A program made the position numbers and the translations under genes. DNA of 64,000 nucleotides. It comes from Ruminococcoides sp052118065. GTDB taxonomy: Bacteria; Bacillota; Clostridia; Oscillospirales; Acutalibacteraceae. Positions 1 to 8,617 of the stretch are shown in pieces (the stretch's first letter is position 1; every line of letters starts with the position of its first letter). The stretch is taken from assembly GCA_052118065.1 (NCBI GenBank), contig JBQKHY010000008.1:1-64000 (forward strand), read 5' to 3'. Under the pieces are notes generated by a model, which was not told the origin of the DNA, did no database searches, and saw only the letters and a list, made by a program, of their open reading frames with translations.

Positions 1-47
1 TAAACCATCAAGTGGTAGGAGAATGTAAACAATCCACAGTATCTCTA

Positions 48-56
48 TCATTATAG
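48..56 (+). promoter_or_regulatory. TCATTATA-type promoter box upstream of parA
   Basis: The sequence TCATTATAG lies 65 bases before parA and matches the box found 5' of many genes here. A small hairpin (AGACC at 62-66 with GGGTCT at 74-79) sits between box and gene and could be part of the 5' UTR. Bases 1-47 show nothing else recognisable. The promoter role is inferred from recurrence. Confidence 0.4.
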
Positions 57-120
57 CACACAGACCTTGGAGAGGGTCTATAAATACTACTACTTTATTA
101 TACGAGGAGAATGAATAAAA

Positions 121-882
121 ATGAAAACACTAGCTTTTTTAAACATTAAGGGTGGTGTTGGTAAAACAACATCATCAATCGCATTTGCACAAATCCTATC
201 CAAAGAGTACGGTAAAAAGGTCCTATTAATTGACCTTGATAAACAGGCTAACAGTTCTAAGGCTTTCGGATGTTATGACGAAAATGGTATTGGTGTAGCA
301 GAATTAATGTTATCAAAGGATATTATCATTGATAAGGTCATCAAGCATTCAGAATATGGTATTGATATTATTCCTGCATCCTTCAATCTTATGAAGGCTA
401 ATCAAGAAGTTTTACTAGATACCATTAGACCTCAGCAATTTCGCTTGAGACAGCAATTAGAGAGTGTTAAAGGTAATTATGACTTCTGCATTATTGATTG
501 CCCTACAGAGGTAAATATGGCCACTATTAATGGCTTAGCAGTTACTGATGAAGTTCTAATTCCTATTAAGGTTGATGCCTATGCATTTGATGGTTTAAGT
601 TATGTAGTATCAGCAATTAATGATATTAAGGTGTTTAACCCTTCATTAAAGTTTGGTGGTTGTTTCTTGACTTCATATGTGCGTTCTAATTTAAATAAGA
701 GTGGCAAGGAAGTACTAAAAGAAACTTTCGGACTTGAATGTTTCGACACCCATATTAGACAAACAACAAAAGTTGGAGAAGCAACATTTAAGAAACCACT
801 TATGGATTACGCTCCACACTGTACAGCAGCAATAGATTATACTAATCTTGTGGCTGAATATCTTATGAATAATTGTAATTGA
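121..882 (+). CDS. parA: ParA-family partition ATPase
   Basis: This 253-residue deviant-Walker ATPase has the ParA/Soj signature KGGVGKTT at residues 10-17, a second motif LLIDLDKQAN near residue 35 and the Walker B segment CIIDCPTE near residue 125. The length is that of small ParA proteins without an N-terminal regulatory domain. In plasmids and low-copy phages such ATPases move ParB-bound DNA over the nucleoid. It starts at an ATG behind GAGGAGAA and is followed 11 bases later by a parB gene, so the two form the expected partition operon. The pair implies a low-copy replicon that needs active segregation. No centromere repeats were recognised beside it. Confidence 0.95.
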   Translation: MKTLAFLNIKGGVGKTTSSIAFAQILSKEYGKKVLLIDLDKQANSSKAFGCYDENGIGVAELMLSKDIIIDKVIKHSEYGIDIIPASFNLMKANQEVLLDTIRPQQFRLRQQLESVKGNYDFCIIDCPTEVNMATINGLAVTDEVLIPIKVDAYAFDGLSYVVSAINDIKVFNPSLKFGGCFLTSYVRSNLNKSGKEVLKETFGLECFDTHIRQTTKVGEATFKKPLMDYAPHCTAAIDYTNLVAEYLMNNCN

Positions 883-893
883 GGTGATTTATA

Positions 894-1997
894 ATGGCTA
901 GTTCATTTGGCATTGGTAGCATTTTTAATAAAGAAACTGTTGCACTTGCACAAGACACACATCAAGTGCAATACATTGAGTATGATAAATTGAAACCTAA
1001 CCCTGTTAATACTAAGTATTACAAAACAGATGATATTGAAGTATTAGCTGACAGTATCCTTGACAAAGGCTTAATTCAGCCACTAACAGTTGTATCTGAT
1101 GAAGATGGAACATACACCATTATTAGTGGCCATAGACGATATTTAGCGATTAAATTTATTAATGATAATGATTTAAGTGATAAATTTAAATCGGTGCCAT
1201 CAATCATTCGTGATATTAAGACAGAACTTGAAAAAGAAGAATTATTGATTGATGGTAACCTATGGAACAGAAATAAGACGGATGCTGAGAGAGCAAAAGA
1301 AATTGCCGGTAAGAAAGCCATTCTAGAACAGCGAAAGAAAAACGGTGAGTATATTCCAGGCAGAATTATGTCAATTATTGCAAATGAAATCGGTATTTCC
1401 GAAAGACAAGCCAAAAAGTTGAATAGTATTAATATTAACTGTTCTGAAGAAGTAAAGGAAATGTTCGACAACGGTCAAATTAATCTTGAAACTGCATATT
1501 CTCTTGCTCACTATGATAAGGACAAACAAAATGATATTGTAGAAACTATTACTAATTCTGATGAACAAAAATTTACTGCTAAAGCAGTAAAAGAAGTTGC
1601 TACTGAAGACGAAGAACCACCTATTACTGAATCAGAGAATGCTGATGAAACAAGTGACAGTTCAGAAGATGTAATTATTAATGACGATACTGAAGAATAT
1701 TCTATTGATGATACTAAAGCAGATGAAACAGAAGTATCTGAATTTGATGATAAAGAAAGCAGTGATGATGACCTATCCCCTACAAAGGAAAAAGAAAAAG
1801 TACCTACTGATTATTCAGATGATACGGTTTCGCATAATCAAAATTTTGAAAATTCTAATATTGGTGAAGATATTGAATTGTTGAAGGAAGTTATATTTGC
1901 ATGTAAAGATGAAATCGAACAACTATCATTTGTAGATAACTATGAGCAAATTGAAACAGCACTTTCAAGAATTGAAGAAATGATTTATGATTATTAA
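894..1997 (+). CDS. parB: ParB-family centromere-binding protein
   Basis: The protein has 367 residues. Residues about 25-110 form the ParB N-terminal (Srx-like) domain, including LIQPLTVV and the SGHRRY motif that corresponds to the GERR box. A helix-turn-helix follows near residue 165 (IGISERQAKKL). Residues about 220-310 are an unusually long acidic low-complexity linker, and the C-terminus is a short helical segment likely used for dimerisation. An RBS GAGGTG precedes the ATG. It follows parA directly and should load on a parS site and stimulate ParA. The acidic linker is longer than in typical chromosomal Spo0J. Confidence 0.92.
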   Translation: MASSFGIGSIFNKETVALAQDTHQVQYIEYDKLKPNPVNTKYYKTDDIEVLADSILDKGLIQPLTVVSDEDGTYTIISGHRRYLAIKFINDNDLSDKFKSVPSIIRDIKTELEKEELLIDGNLWNRNKTDAERAKEIAGKKAILEQRKKNGEYIPGRIMSIIANEIGISERQAKKLNSININCSEEVKEMFDNGQINLETAYSLAHYDKDKQNDIVETITNSDEQKFTAKAVKEVATEDEEPPITESENADETSDSSEDVIINDDTEEYSIDDTKADETEVSEFDDKESSDDDLSPTKEKEKVPTDYSDDTVSHNQNFENSNIGEDIELLKEVIFACKDEIEQLSFVDNYEQIETALSRIEEMIYDY

Positions 1998-2001
1998 CCT
2001 T

Positions 2002-2028
2002 AGGGAGCTTTTACGCTCCCTATTTTAT
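2002..2028 (+). terminator. Rho-independent terminator after parAB
   Basis: AGGGAGC and GCTCCCT form a 7-bp stem with a six-base loop, followed by a T-rich tail, directly after the parB stop codon. It closes the partition operon. Confidence 0.85.
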
Positions 2029-2046
2029 TAAAAATAAAAATATTTA

Positions 2047-2055
2047 TCATTATAT
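2047..2055 (+). promoter_or_regulatory. TCATTATAT promoter box
   Basis: An exact copy of TCATTATAT lies between the parAB terminator and the next gene, about 40 bases before its ATG. No TTGaca element at the right spacing is evident, so this is assigned to the element-specific promoter class by recurrence. Confidence 0.5.
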
Positions 2056-2095
2056 AATTAAAGGTTTTTTTTAAAAATGAAAGGAATTTTAAAGT

Positions 2096-2896
2096 ATGAG
2101 AATTATCCATGGTTATAAGATTGAAACTACTGATATGAAGAAATTGGACTATATCCTACATGATATACAAAAATTTATCAATGATAAGGCAAGAAAATAC
2201 TATATCAAATTGCTATCAAGGGAAATTGAAAGCACACTTGATGATTTATCACTGAATGTCCTTAATAGGAATGAAAATCAGTCTGTTTATGATTTGGCAA
2301 GTAGTAGTATCAATGAGAAGATTATATATACTTCCAATCAAAATGTTGCTACTCTTTATAATATGAATGTGAGTATTTCTGTTTATATGCTTAATGATGA
2401 AACATACATTATGATTAATAGTCTTAATTCGCAGATATTTAAGCATTTAACAGGTATTAAGGGTGTTACTGAGTATAGTGTGGAACATAACAAGCAAGAA
2501 GGAACAAAAGTCGCTGATGTATGGAACACTATTAAAGAGAACTATGAGGATGATAGGCCACTTACATTACAAGTCCTCCCTAACAATATGTTGTTTCAAA
2601 AGGTCGAATTTAATGAATTATCATTTTCAAAGTATGAAGACCGAGTGTCACAAAGAGTCCGTTTTAACATTTTCAACAAGTTACTTACAACTCTTAACCT
2701 CAATAGGGATATACAAAGTTATCAGTTAATGCCTTTATTTGATGAAGCATTGCATAATTGGGGTTGTAACGAAGTCCTATATTTAGAAAGGTTAGAACTT
2801 GAAAAAAAACTAGGTAATATCTTAATTGAGAATATTGCTGAAGAATTAATTTACAAGACACCAAAAGAAATAGAAGCTGAAGAAAACCAAAAGTAA
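2096..2896 (+). CDS. Unknown 266-residue protein upstream of the helicases
   Basis: I do not recognise this family. The protein is soluble, with no signal peptide or membrane segment. It has a helical N-terminus (KKLDYILHDIQKFINDK), a beta-rich middle and a C-terminal helical region ending in a charged tail (KTPKEIEAEENQK). It sits between the partition operon and the two RecD2-like helicases, 74 bases before the first, and may be cotranscribed with them from the TCATTATAT box at 2047. A replication- or plasmid-maintenance role is suggested only by this position. The start ATG has a nearby AAAGGAA ribosome-binding site. Confidence 0.75.
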   Translation: MRIIHGYKIETTDMKKLDYILHDIQKFINDKARKYYIKLLSREIESTLDDLSLNVLNRNENQSVYDLASSSINEKIIYTSNQNVATLYNMNVSISVYMLNDETYIMINSLNSQIFKHLTGIKGVTEYSVEHNKQEGTKVADVWNTIKENYEDDRPLTLQVLPNNMLFQKVEFNELSFSKYEDRVSQRVRFNIFNKLLTTLNLNRDIQSYQLMPLFDEALHNWGCNEVLYLERLELEKKLGNILIENIAEELIYKTPKEIEAEENQK

Positions 2897-2970
2897 ATAT
2901 GAGTTATTTTGACCTCCAAACAATCATTATATTATTAGTATTTTATTTTGATTATTTGGAGGTTTTAAAA

Positions 2971-5169
2971 ATGAAAAACATAAAAAATACTAAAATTAAC
3001 ATCATAGGTTCTTTAACTAAGTATTTATATCGAGATGAATATACCGGATATTCAATATTTGTATTATCTATTGATGATACAAAAGCATTAGATATTGTTT
3101 CACAAGAAACAATTATTTGTAAAGGAAATGTACCGGATTATGATTATGGTACACCAATAAATGTAGAAGGTATATATTTATACAATAAAGAACACAATGA
3201 TTATCATATTGAAGTTAGAAGAATAGAAAAAATATCAAAAAATGTTGCATTAACTGCAAGTTATCTTCAAAAAATTGATAATAGTATTGATAAAAATATA
3301 GCACTTAAAATTGCAGATAAATATAAAGATAATTTATATGATGAAGTACAAAATAATCAATTCTTGTCTGATGAATTGCATGAACTTGTACCGGAATTAA
3401 GTTTGATAAATATATTAAGTTTAATTGATAAAATATCAGCATCCGAAAGTGTTGAAAATGTTTATTCATTACTTAATAATATCGGAATTAATAATTGGCA
3501 AGTTGCAAAGAAAATAGCTAATGAATATGGAAATAAGGCATGTGAATGTCTAAATAATAATCCATATATAGGACTAAATTATGACTTATCATTTAAGGAT
3601 TGTGATTATTTGGCCTACCGTAAAGGTATAAAATACAATGATTATAGAAGAATAATAGCCATAATAAAGATGGCTTTTACTTTTGAAAGTTCTAAAGGTC
3701 ACATGTATTGTACTGAGTCAATAATCTGTCAACTTGTAGAAGGCTTTGTCAAAAGAAATGCTTACATGCAAGAATTAATACCAACAGACAGTATAATAAG
3801 TGTATTAAATTCTTCAGATGAATTTATTTCTGAAATTGATAATAAAGGTTATGAAGCTTATTATCTTAATACTCAATATGATATTGAAGTTAAAATTGCA
3901 AAAGAAATTAAGAGGTTAATGGATAATGCAAAGAAATTAAATTATGATGAAAATATAGTTAATACAATTGAAAAGAAAAATAATATTGCCTATGCTGATG
4001 CTCAGCGAAAGGCATTTAATTTAATTAAGAAAACCGGTGTTGCTATCTTGAGAGGTGGTCCAGGTACAGGCAAATCTACAACTCTTAATGGGTTAATAGA
4101 TGCACTTGAAATGTTAAATCCAGGACTAAATATTATTCTATGCTCCCCTACAGGCAGAGCATCACAAAGAATGTCGGAATGTACTAATCGTAAGTCTAGT
4201 ACACTTCATAAAATATTAGAGTATCATATGTATGAAGGACAATTAGTACATAAAGATAGTTCAAATCAAATTAATGCTGATGTAATTGTTGTTGATGAAA
4301 GTTCAATGATTGATGCAGAAATTGCGTCTATCTTCTTTTCGGCGATTAAGAATGGAAGTTTAGTATTATTAATTGGTGATGTTGCTCAGTTGCCATCTGT
4401 TGGTTATGGTGCAATATTAAATGATTTAATCAGTAGTTCATGTATTCCAATGGTAACTCTCGAAACAATCTTTAGACAGGGTAAAGAAAGTCCAATAGTT
4501 ATTAATTCAAAACTAATTACTGATGGTTGCACCGAGTTAGTTACAAATGATGAATTCCAAGTTGAATATTGTAAGAATGTATTAACTGTACAAAAAGAAG
4601 TTATAGATAAGTTTCTTTCTTTTTATAATTGTCAAAATCCTTATGATACCCAAATTCTTGTTCCAACAAAAAACGGTGAAGCCGGTATTACTACTTTGAA
4701 TAGTCTTATTCAAAATATTGTAAATCCTTCATCCAAAGAGAAAAAAGAAGTCACATTTAATAATTGTAAATATCGTGTCAACGATAAAGTTATATTCACT
4801 AAGAATTGTAATGAATATAATTATTGCAATGGTGAAATGGGTATAATAAGTGATATTAGTAAAGATGAAATTATAATAGAAGTACAAGGTAGTAATACAA
4901 TAGCAATACCTTTTGATAACTTATCTGATGTTCAGCTAGGTTATGCAATAACAGTTCACAAGAGCCAAGGCTCAGAATTTAAGAATGTTATCGTATCATT
5001 ACCACAAACTATATTTACTACTAAAAATCTCTTGTTTACTGCTGTAACGAGAGCTAAAAAGAATATTGTTATCGTTTCAGAATATGGTGCTATTGATAGT
5101 TCAATTAATAATATTGAGTCACTATCAAGAAGAACTAGACTTTCTGATAGGATTAAGGGAGTTTTATAA
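2971..5169 (+). CDS. RecD2-like superfamily 1B DNA helicase, copy 1
   Basis: Residues about 1-90 form an OB-like N-terminal region and about 100-250 a helical/HhH region. A RecD-type ATPase core follows, with Walker A GGPGTGKST, Walker B VVDESSMID, SF1 motif VITVHKSQGSE and the closing VTRAKKN motif. This order is that of RecD2 (YrrC), a 5'-3' helicase without RecBC partners. The ATG at 2971 is chosen because GGAGG ends ten bases before it; an open frame extends to 2899 but lacks an RBS. At 732 residues it is normal for the family. A paralogue begins one base after the stop, so the two are translationally coupled. The likely role is processing forks or ssDNA during element replication. Confidence 0.9.
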   Translation: MKNIKNTKINIIGSLTKYLYRDEYTGYSIFVLSIDDTKALDIVSQETIICKGNVPDYDYGTPINVEGIYLYNKEHNDYHIEVRRIEKISKNVALTASYLQKIDNSIDKNIALKIADKYKDNLYDEVQNNQFLSDELHELVPELSLINILSLIDKISASESVENVYSLLNNIGINNWQVAKKIANEYGNKACECLNNNPYIGLNYDLSFKDCDYLAYRKGIKYNDYRRIIAIIKMAFTFESSKGHMYCTESIICQLVEGFVKRNAYMQELIPTDSIISVLNSSDEFISEIDNKGYEAYYLNTQYDIEVKIAKEIKRLMDNAKKLNYDENIVNTIEKKNNIAYADAQRKAFNLIKKTGVAILRGGPGTGKSTTLNGLIDALEMLNPGLNIILCSPTGRASQRMSECTNRKSSTLHKILEYHMYEGQLVHKDSSNQINADVIVVDESSMIDAEIASIFFSAIKNGSLVLLIGDVAQLPSVGYGAILNDLISSSCIPMVTLETIFRQGKESPIVINSKLITDGCTELVTNDEFQVEYCKNVLTVQKEVIDKFLSFYNCQNPYDTQILVPTKNGEAGITTLNSLIQNIVNPSSKEKKEVTFNNCKYRVNDKVIFTKNCNEYNYCNGEMGIISDISKDEIIIEVQGSNTIAIPFDNLSDVQLGYAITVHKSQGSEFKNVIVSLPQTIFTTKNLLFTAVTRAKKNIVIVSEYGAIDSSINNIESLSRRTRLSDRIKGVL

Positions 5170-5170
5170 A

Positions 5171-7357
5171 ATGTCAAATAGAGAAATAAATATAGAAACA
5201 GAGATAGTACATATAAACTATCAGAAAAATTTATGGGCTAGTTTTAGAGTTGATTATAATGATACTCAAACAAATGTAAGTGGTAACATTCCATCTGCTA
5301 TATCTGTTGGAGATGTTATCAAACTTGTTGGAATATATTATAATGACGATACATATGGCCCACAAATAAAAATTAAAGAAATGAAATTTGTAGAAGAAGT
5401 TGAAAATAAATCAACTTCTATTGCATTATATAATTATTTATGTTCTACAGCAGTGAAATATGTTACACCAAAAATGGCTAATGAAATTATTAATGCATTT
5501 GGTGAAAATACAATTAAATATGCTGAAGAACAACCAGAATTATTTTTGCAAATAAATGGTATAAAAGAAAAAAGATATTTAAAAATCACTGATTCAATAA
5601 TTGAAAATCAAGATTATTTAGATATTATTGAAATATTACCGGATGCTACAATTAATCAAATGGAAGCATTACATAAAAGATATGGTAAGAAAGCAAAAGC
5701 TAAATTACTTTCTAACCCATATCGTGTAATATATGACTTAGATGGATATGGATTCAAAAAAGCTGATTCAATAGCGAATAAATTGGGTGTAAAAACACTT
5801 GATAAAAAACGAATTGGAGCTGCTATTGTATATCTTATTAAAACACAAATAGATTTTGGTAATTGCTATGTTACAGTAGATGATATGGAATATCTATTAA
5901 CTAATTCAAAAAATGGTATTATACCGGAATTAGTTAATAATGAAGAATTAATTGCTGACGTGTTAGCTGATGAAATTATTAATAAGCATTTAATACTTGA
6001 AGATAAAAATAAGTTATATCTACCTAGTATGTATGTTGCTGAAACAAACACAGCTAGAATGATTAGAAAACTGATTAATAACTTCAAGGATGGTGTGAGA
6101 GCAAACAAATATGATATTAAATATGCTATTGATAAAAACAAAGAAACATTTGGTTTTGATTTAGATGAAAGTCAAATTAGAGCAGTAAAATTTGCATTAT
6201 CACAAAATATCTGTGCTATCACCGGTGGCCCAGGTACAGGCAAATCCACTATTGTAAACACTCTTATTAATGCCTATCAGCACAATCCTAACATTGCTGA
6301 TACTGATAATAATATTATATTGCTTGCCCCTACAGGCAAAGCAAGTAATAGATTAAAGGAAATAACTCATTGTGATGCTATTACTAATCATCTATTTATT
6401 CTTAAGCATAAGACAATGGATATTGGCGATTATCCTTTGTTTATTGTAGATGAAACATCTATGATAGACCTTAATATTGCATATAATCTTTTAAGTCTTA
6501 TAGACCTATATAAAGGTAAAGTAATATTTATTGGAGATGTAGACCAATTACCTGCTATTGGCCCTGGTAATTTCTTTAAGGATTTATTATCTAACAAATA
6601 TGTTCCTAAGATTAGATTGAAACAATGTCATAGAAACAAAGGTAAAATTGCTAATGTTGCAAATATAATTAGAACCGGTGGTTCTGTTAAGTCCTTTACA
6701 TATGATGACACATTTCATTTCTTACAATGTGATAAAGAATTTATAAAAGATAATATCATTAAAGCATACAACTATCTCCTTAAAAGTTATGAGCCAAAGG
6801 ATATTGGTATATTAGTACCAAGGCGAAAAGGTGTTGTAAATAATAAGGAAAAGTCATATAGTGCTTATGACCTTAATAATTACATTCAGCTTAATTACAA
6901 TCATAAAAGTAAAGAAAATAATACTTTGTTTGGCTTTAGTGTCAATGACAGAGTAATGCAGACAGTAAACGATTATGATATGGGTATCTTCAACGGAGAT
7001 GTTGGTACTGTTACTAACATAGATACTGATGAACAATTAGTAGCTATTAAAACAGATGATAATAAAATCGTAATATATGATGTAGATACAATTAAAAATC
7101 TAACACTGGCTTACTCTATTACAATACATAAAAGTCAAGGTTCAGAGTACAAGGCTGTGATTTTAGGACTTAGTGTAGCTGATTACACAATGCTACAGAG
7201 AAATCTCCTTTATACAGCAGTAACTAGGGCAAAACAAAAACTTTATGTTATAGGTGAAGCAAAAGCCTTTGACATAGCAATAAGTAAAGTTGATGCTATT
7301 GAGCGTAAAACTAAACTTAATGCAAGACTTGAGAATGAATGTAAAAGATATTTATGA
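5171..7357 (+). CDS. RecD2-like superfamily 1B DNA helicase, copy 2
   Basis: The second tandem RecD2-type helicase has 728 residues, with Walker A GGPGTGKST, Walker B IVDETSMID, motif SITIHKSQGSE and the C-terminal TAVTRAKQK. Outside the motifs it differs clearly from copy 1, so this is an old duplication or a functionally split pair. The ATG at 5171 follows AAGGGAG in the end of copy 1 with a one-base gap between genes. Open frame upstream of 5171 overlaps copy 1 and is not used. The pair could act as two motors on different strands or stages, but that is inference. A strong terminator follows at 7388. Confidence 0.9.
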   Translation: MSNREINIETEIVHINYQKNLWASFRVDYNDTQTNVSGNIPSAISVGDVIKLVGIYYNDDTYGPQIKIKEMKFVEEVENKSTSIALYNYLCSTAVKYVTPKMANEIINAFGENTIKYAEEQPELFLQINGIKEKRYLKITDSIIENQDYLDIIEILPDATINQMEALHKRYGKKAKAKLLSNPYRVIYDLDGYGFKKADSIANKLGVKTLDKKRIGAAIVYLIKTQIDFGNCYVTVDDMEYLLTNSKNGIIPELVNNEELIADVLADEIINKHLILEDKNKLYLPSMYVAETNTARMIRKLINNFKDGVRANKYDIKYAIDKNKETFGFDLDESQIRAVKFALSQNICAITGGPGTGKSTIVNTLINAYQHNPNIADTDNNIILLAPTGKASNRLKEITHCDAITNHLFILKHKTMDIGDYPLFIVDETSMIDLNIAYNLLSLIDLYKGKVIFIGDVDQLPAIGPGNFFKDLLSNKYVPKIRLKQCHRNKGKIANVANIIRTGGSVKSFTYDDTFHFLQCDKEFIKDNIIKAYNYLLKSYEPKDIGILVPRRKGVVNNKEKSYSAYDLNNYIQLNYNHKSKENNTLFGFSVNDRVMQTVNDYDMGIFNGDVGTVTNIDTDEQLVAIKTDDNKIVIYDVDTIKNLTLAYSITIHKSQGSEYKAVILGLSVADYTMLQRNLLYTAVTRAKQKLYVIGEAKAFDIAISKVDAIERKTKLNARLENECKRYL

Positions 7358-7387
7358 TTTTTATTATTTTATATGTTCTCATTTTTT

Positions 7388-7413
7388 AGGCAGGTTTGAT
7401 ACCTGCCTTTTTT
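7388..7413 (+). terminator. Terminator after the recD2 pair
   Basis: AGGCAGGT and ACCTGCCT form an 8-bp stem followed by a run of T. It ends the operon running from about 2050. Confidence 0.85.
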
Positions 7414-7424
7414 CTATAAAAAAA

Positions 7425-7450
7425 TCGAATGATAATTAATTATCACTCGA
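7425..7450. repeat. 26-bp near-perfect palindrome
   Basis: The 26 bases around the central AATT are self-complementary except for one pair (A at position 5 against C at position 22). There is no following T run. It could be an operator or a parS-like site within the first 8 kb of the partition region, but no second copy was found. The rest of 7451-7615 shows only an imperfect AATAATAGTTC/GAATTATT inverted repeat. Confidence 0.35.
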
Positions 7451-7618
7451 GTATATTATTAATAATAGTTCTTTTAAAGAATTATTATTTTTAGCATTTT
7501 TGATGTGCAAATATTACTCTCCCCATTGATAGAGAAAAATACTAGAAAAAGAAAATCCACTATTGGATTTCACATAATAAATATTATGGCGAAACGCAAG
7601 TGGAACATTTACATGTAC

Positions 7619-7735
7619 TTGAAAAATTTTCTTGATAATGATATAATAAGTTTTAACGAAGTGATATAGTATTGTCCATTTGCAAAACACCCCATAGAGA
7701 GTAAAATGTGTCTATCTCTATGGGGTGTTTTGTTA
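7619..7735 (+). ncRNA. Candidate small RNA unit: promoter plus terminator, about 80 nt
   Basis: TTGAAA (7619-7624) and TATAAT (7642-7647) are spaced by exactly 17 bases. Transcription from about 7654 would run without an ORF into a strong hairpin (7684-7700 with 7715-7731, arms containing ACACCCCATAGAGA) followed by TT. The hairpin also ends the leftward operon, so it may be a bidirectional terminator. The small RNA is inferred from the promoter and terminator alone. Confidence 0.4.
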
Positions 7736-8014
7736 TCTTGTATTAAATAGTTTTTGTGTACTTTTGTCAAATGTTTTTTGAATATTAAGCCACACTTCCA
7801 TGCTAGTTCCTAGAAGTTCACTTAGTTTGTATGCTATTTCTGTAGTTAGTTTCCTATCACCGGAAACAAGTTCATTTAGTGTACTAGGTGTTATACCTAA
7901 CATACATGCAAATCCTTTTTTTGTAAAACCCATTTCATCAATGTATTCTTTGATATAGTAACCAGGATGAAATGCTATATTATTATGATATTTAACTACA
8001 ATTTTATTTTCCAT
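7733..8014 (-). CDS. HigA-family antitoxin-like XRE protein
   Basis: This 93-residue protein begins near the HigA/VapA signature PGYYIKEYIDEMGFT, followed by a helix-turn-helix (GITPSTLNELVSGDRKLT) and the typical AYKLSELLGTSMEVWLNIQ. It is the DNA-binding antitoxin family of HigBA modules. The ATG at 8014 is preferred over 8026 because AGGAATGG sits at proper distance. It overlaps or abuts the end of a HicB-like gene, so both are cotranscribed. No HigB/RelE-type toxin is adjacent. It may be an orphan antitoxin that protects against toxins encoded elsewhere, or a regulator. The missing toxin is a real observation. Confidence 0.8.
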   Translation of the reverse strand: MENKIVVKYHNNIAFHPGYYIKEYIDEMGFTKKGFACMLGITPSTLNELVSGDRKLTTEIAYKLSELLGTSMEVWLNIQKTFDKSTQKLFNTR

Positions 8015-8015
8015 A

Positions 8016-8231
8016 TTATTCACCATTCCTAACTTCTTCCATGGCCATTATATAGTCCTCCATAGCATTATGAAATTCTTGCACAATATCTTTTGCTGAA
8101 ACACTTTCAAAACTCACGAGTCCAGGAATTTCTTCAATTTTACCATAGAGAACACTATCTTCAGCACTATAGTGTATTTTTGTAAAATACCCTTTGTACT
8201 CTAAAATATTTAGGCTTGAATTTTCTGCCAT
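8016..8231 (-). CDS. Small HicB-like protein
   Basis: The 71-residue protein has the partial RNase-H-like HicB fold: YFTKIHYSAEDSVLYGKIE, then IPGLVSFES and the helix EFHNAMEDYIMAMEE. It lacks the C-terminal RHH or HTH DNA-binding domain found in many HicB antitoxins; the HigA-like HTH gene directly downstream might supply that function. No HicA toxin is adjacent. The C-terminal 70 residues of the TOPRIM protein at 48976-49884 have the same pattern almost residue by residue, which is discussed as a finding. Confidence 0.75.
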   Translation of the reverse strand: MAENSSLNILEYKGYFTKIHYSAEDSVLYGKIEEIPGLVSFESVSAKDIVQEFHNAMEDYIMAMEEVRNGE

Positions 8232-8251
8232 ACGAACCTCTCCAATATTTT

Positions 8252-8521
8252 TTATAATACAATTTCTAAATATTTTTTGCCTACTTTACTTAGGTTTTGA
8301 ATTTTTAATTTTGAGAATACTGTAAGATGGTTAACCTCTAAAAAGGAAAAACAACACTCAAAGAATACTGCTGAAAATATAGAAATTTCTGAGAAATCTA
8401 CAATGATATTTTCTTCTTTACCTTTTATATTAGAATATTCACTAAGAATTTTTTCTCTTAGCCACAAGCCATCTTCTTCAAAAATTGCTGTGTTACAATG
8501 TTCTTTTAACTTAATCATCAT
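8252..8521 (-). CDS. STAS-like (DUF4325-type) small protein
   Basis: The 89-residue protein contains NIIVDFSEISIFSAVFFECC, which resembles the beta-strand plus helix of STAS-like DUF4325 proteins, where the strand is followed by a small/serine-containing helix start. Such domains often sit in small operons with toxin-antitoxin-like regulators. It starts MMIKL behind GAAAGGTAATGG. The neighbours on the same strand are the HicB-like gene 20 bases downstream and an unknown gene upstream. The assignment rests on fold-level resemblance only. Confidence 0.55.
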   Translation of the reverse strand: MMIKLKEHCNTAIFEEDGLWLREKILSEYSNIKGKEENIIVDFSEISIFSAVFFECCFSFLEVNHLTVFSKLKIQNLSKVGKKYLEIVL

Positions 8522-8617
8522 GTTTTTATTCCATTACCTTTCGTTTTTCAATAATCTGAAAGTCTATCCCCTAAAAAGGAAATTAATTGGCTGAAAAGGT
8601 TTCGCATAATCAAAATT

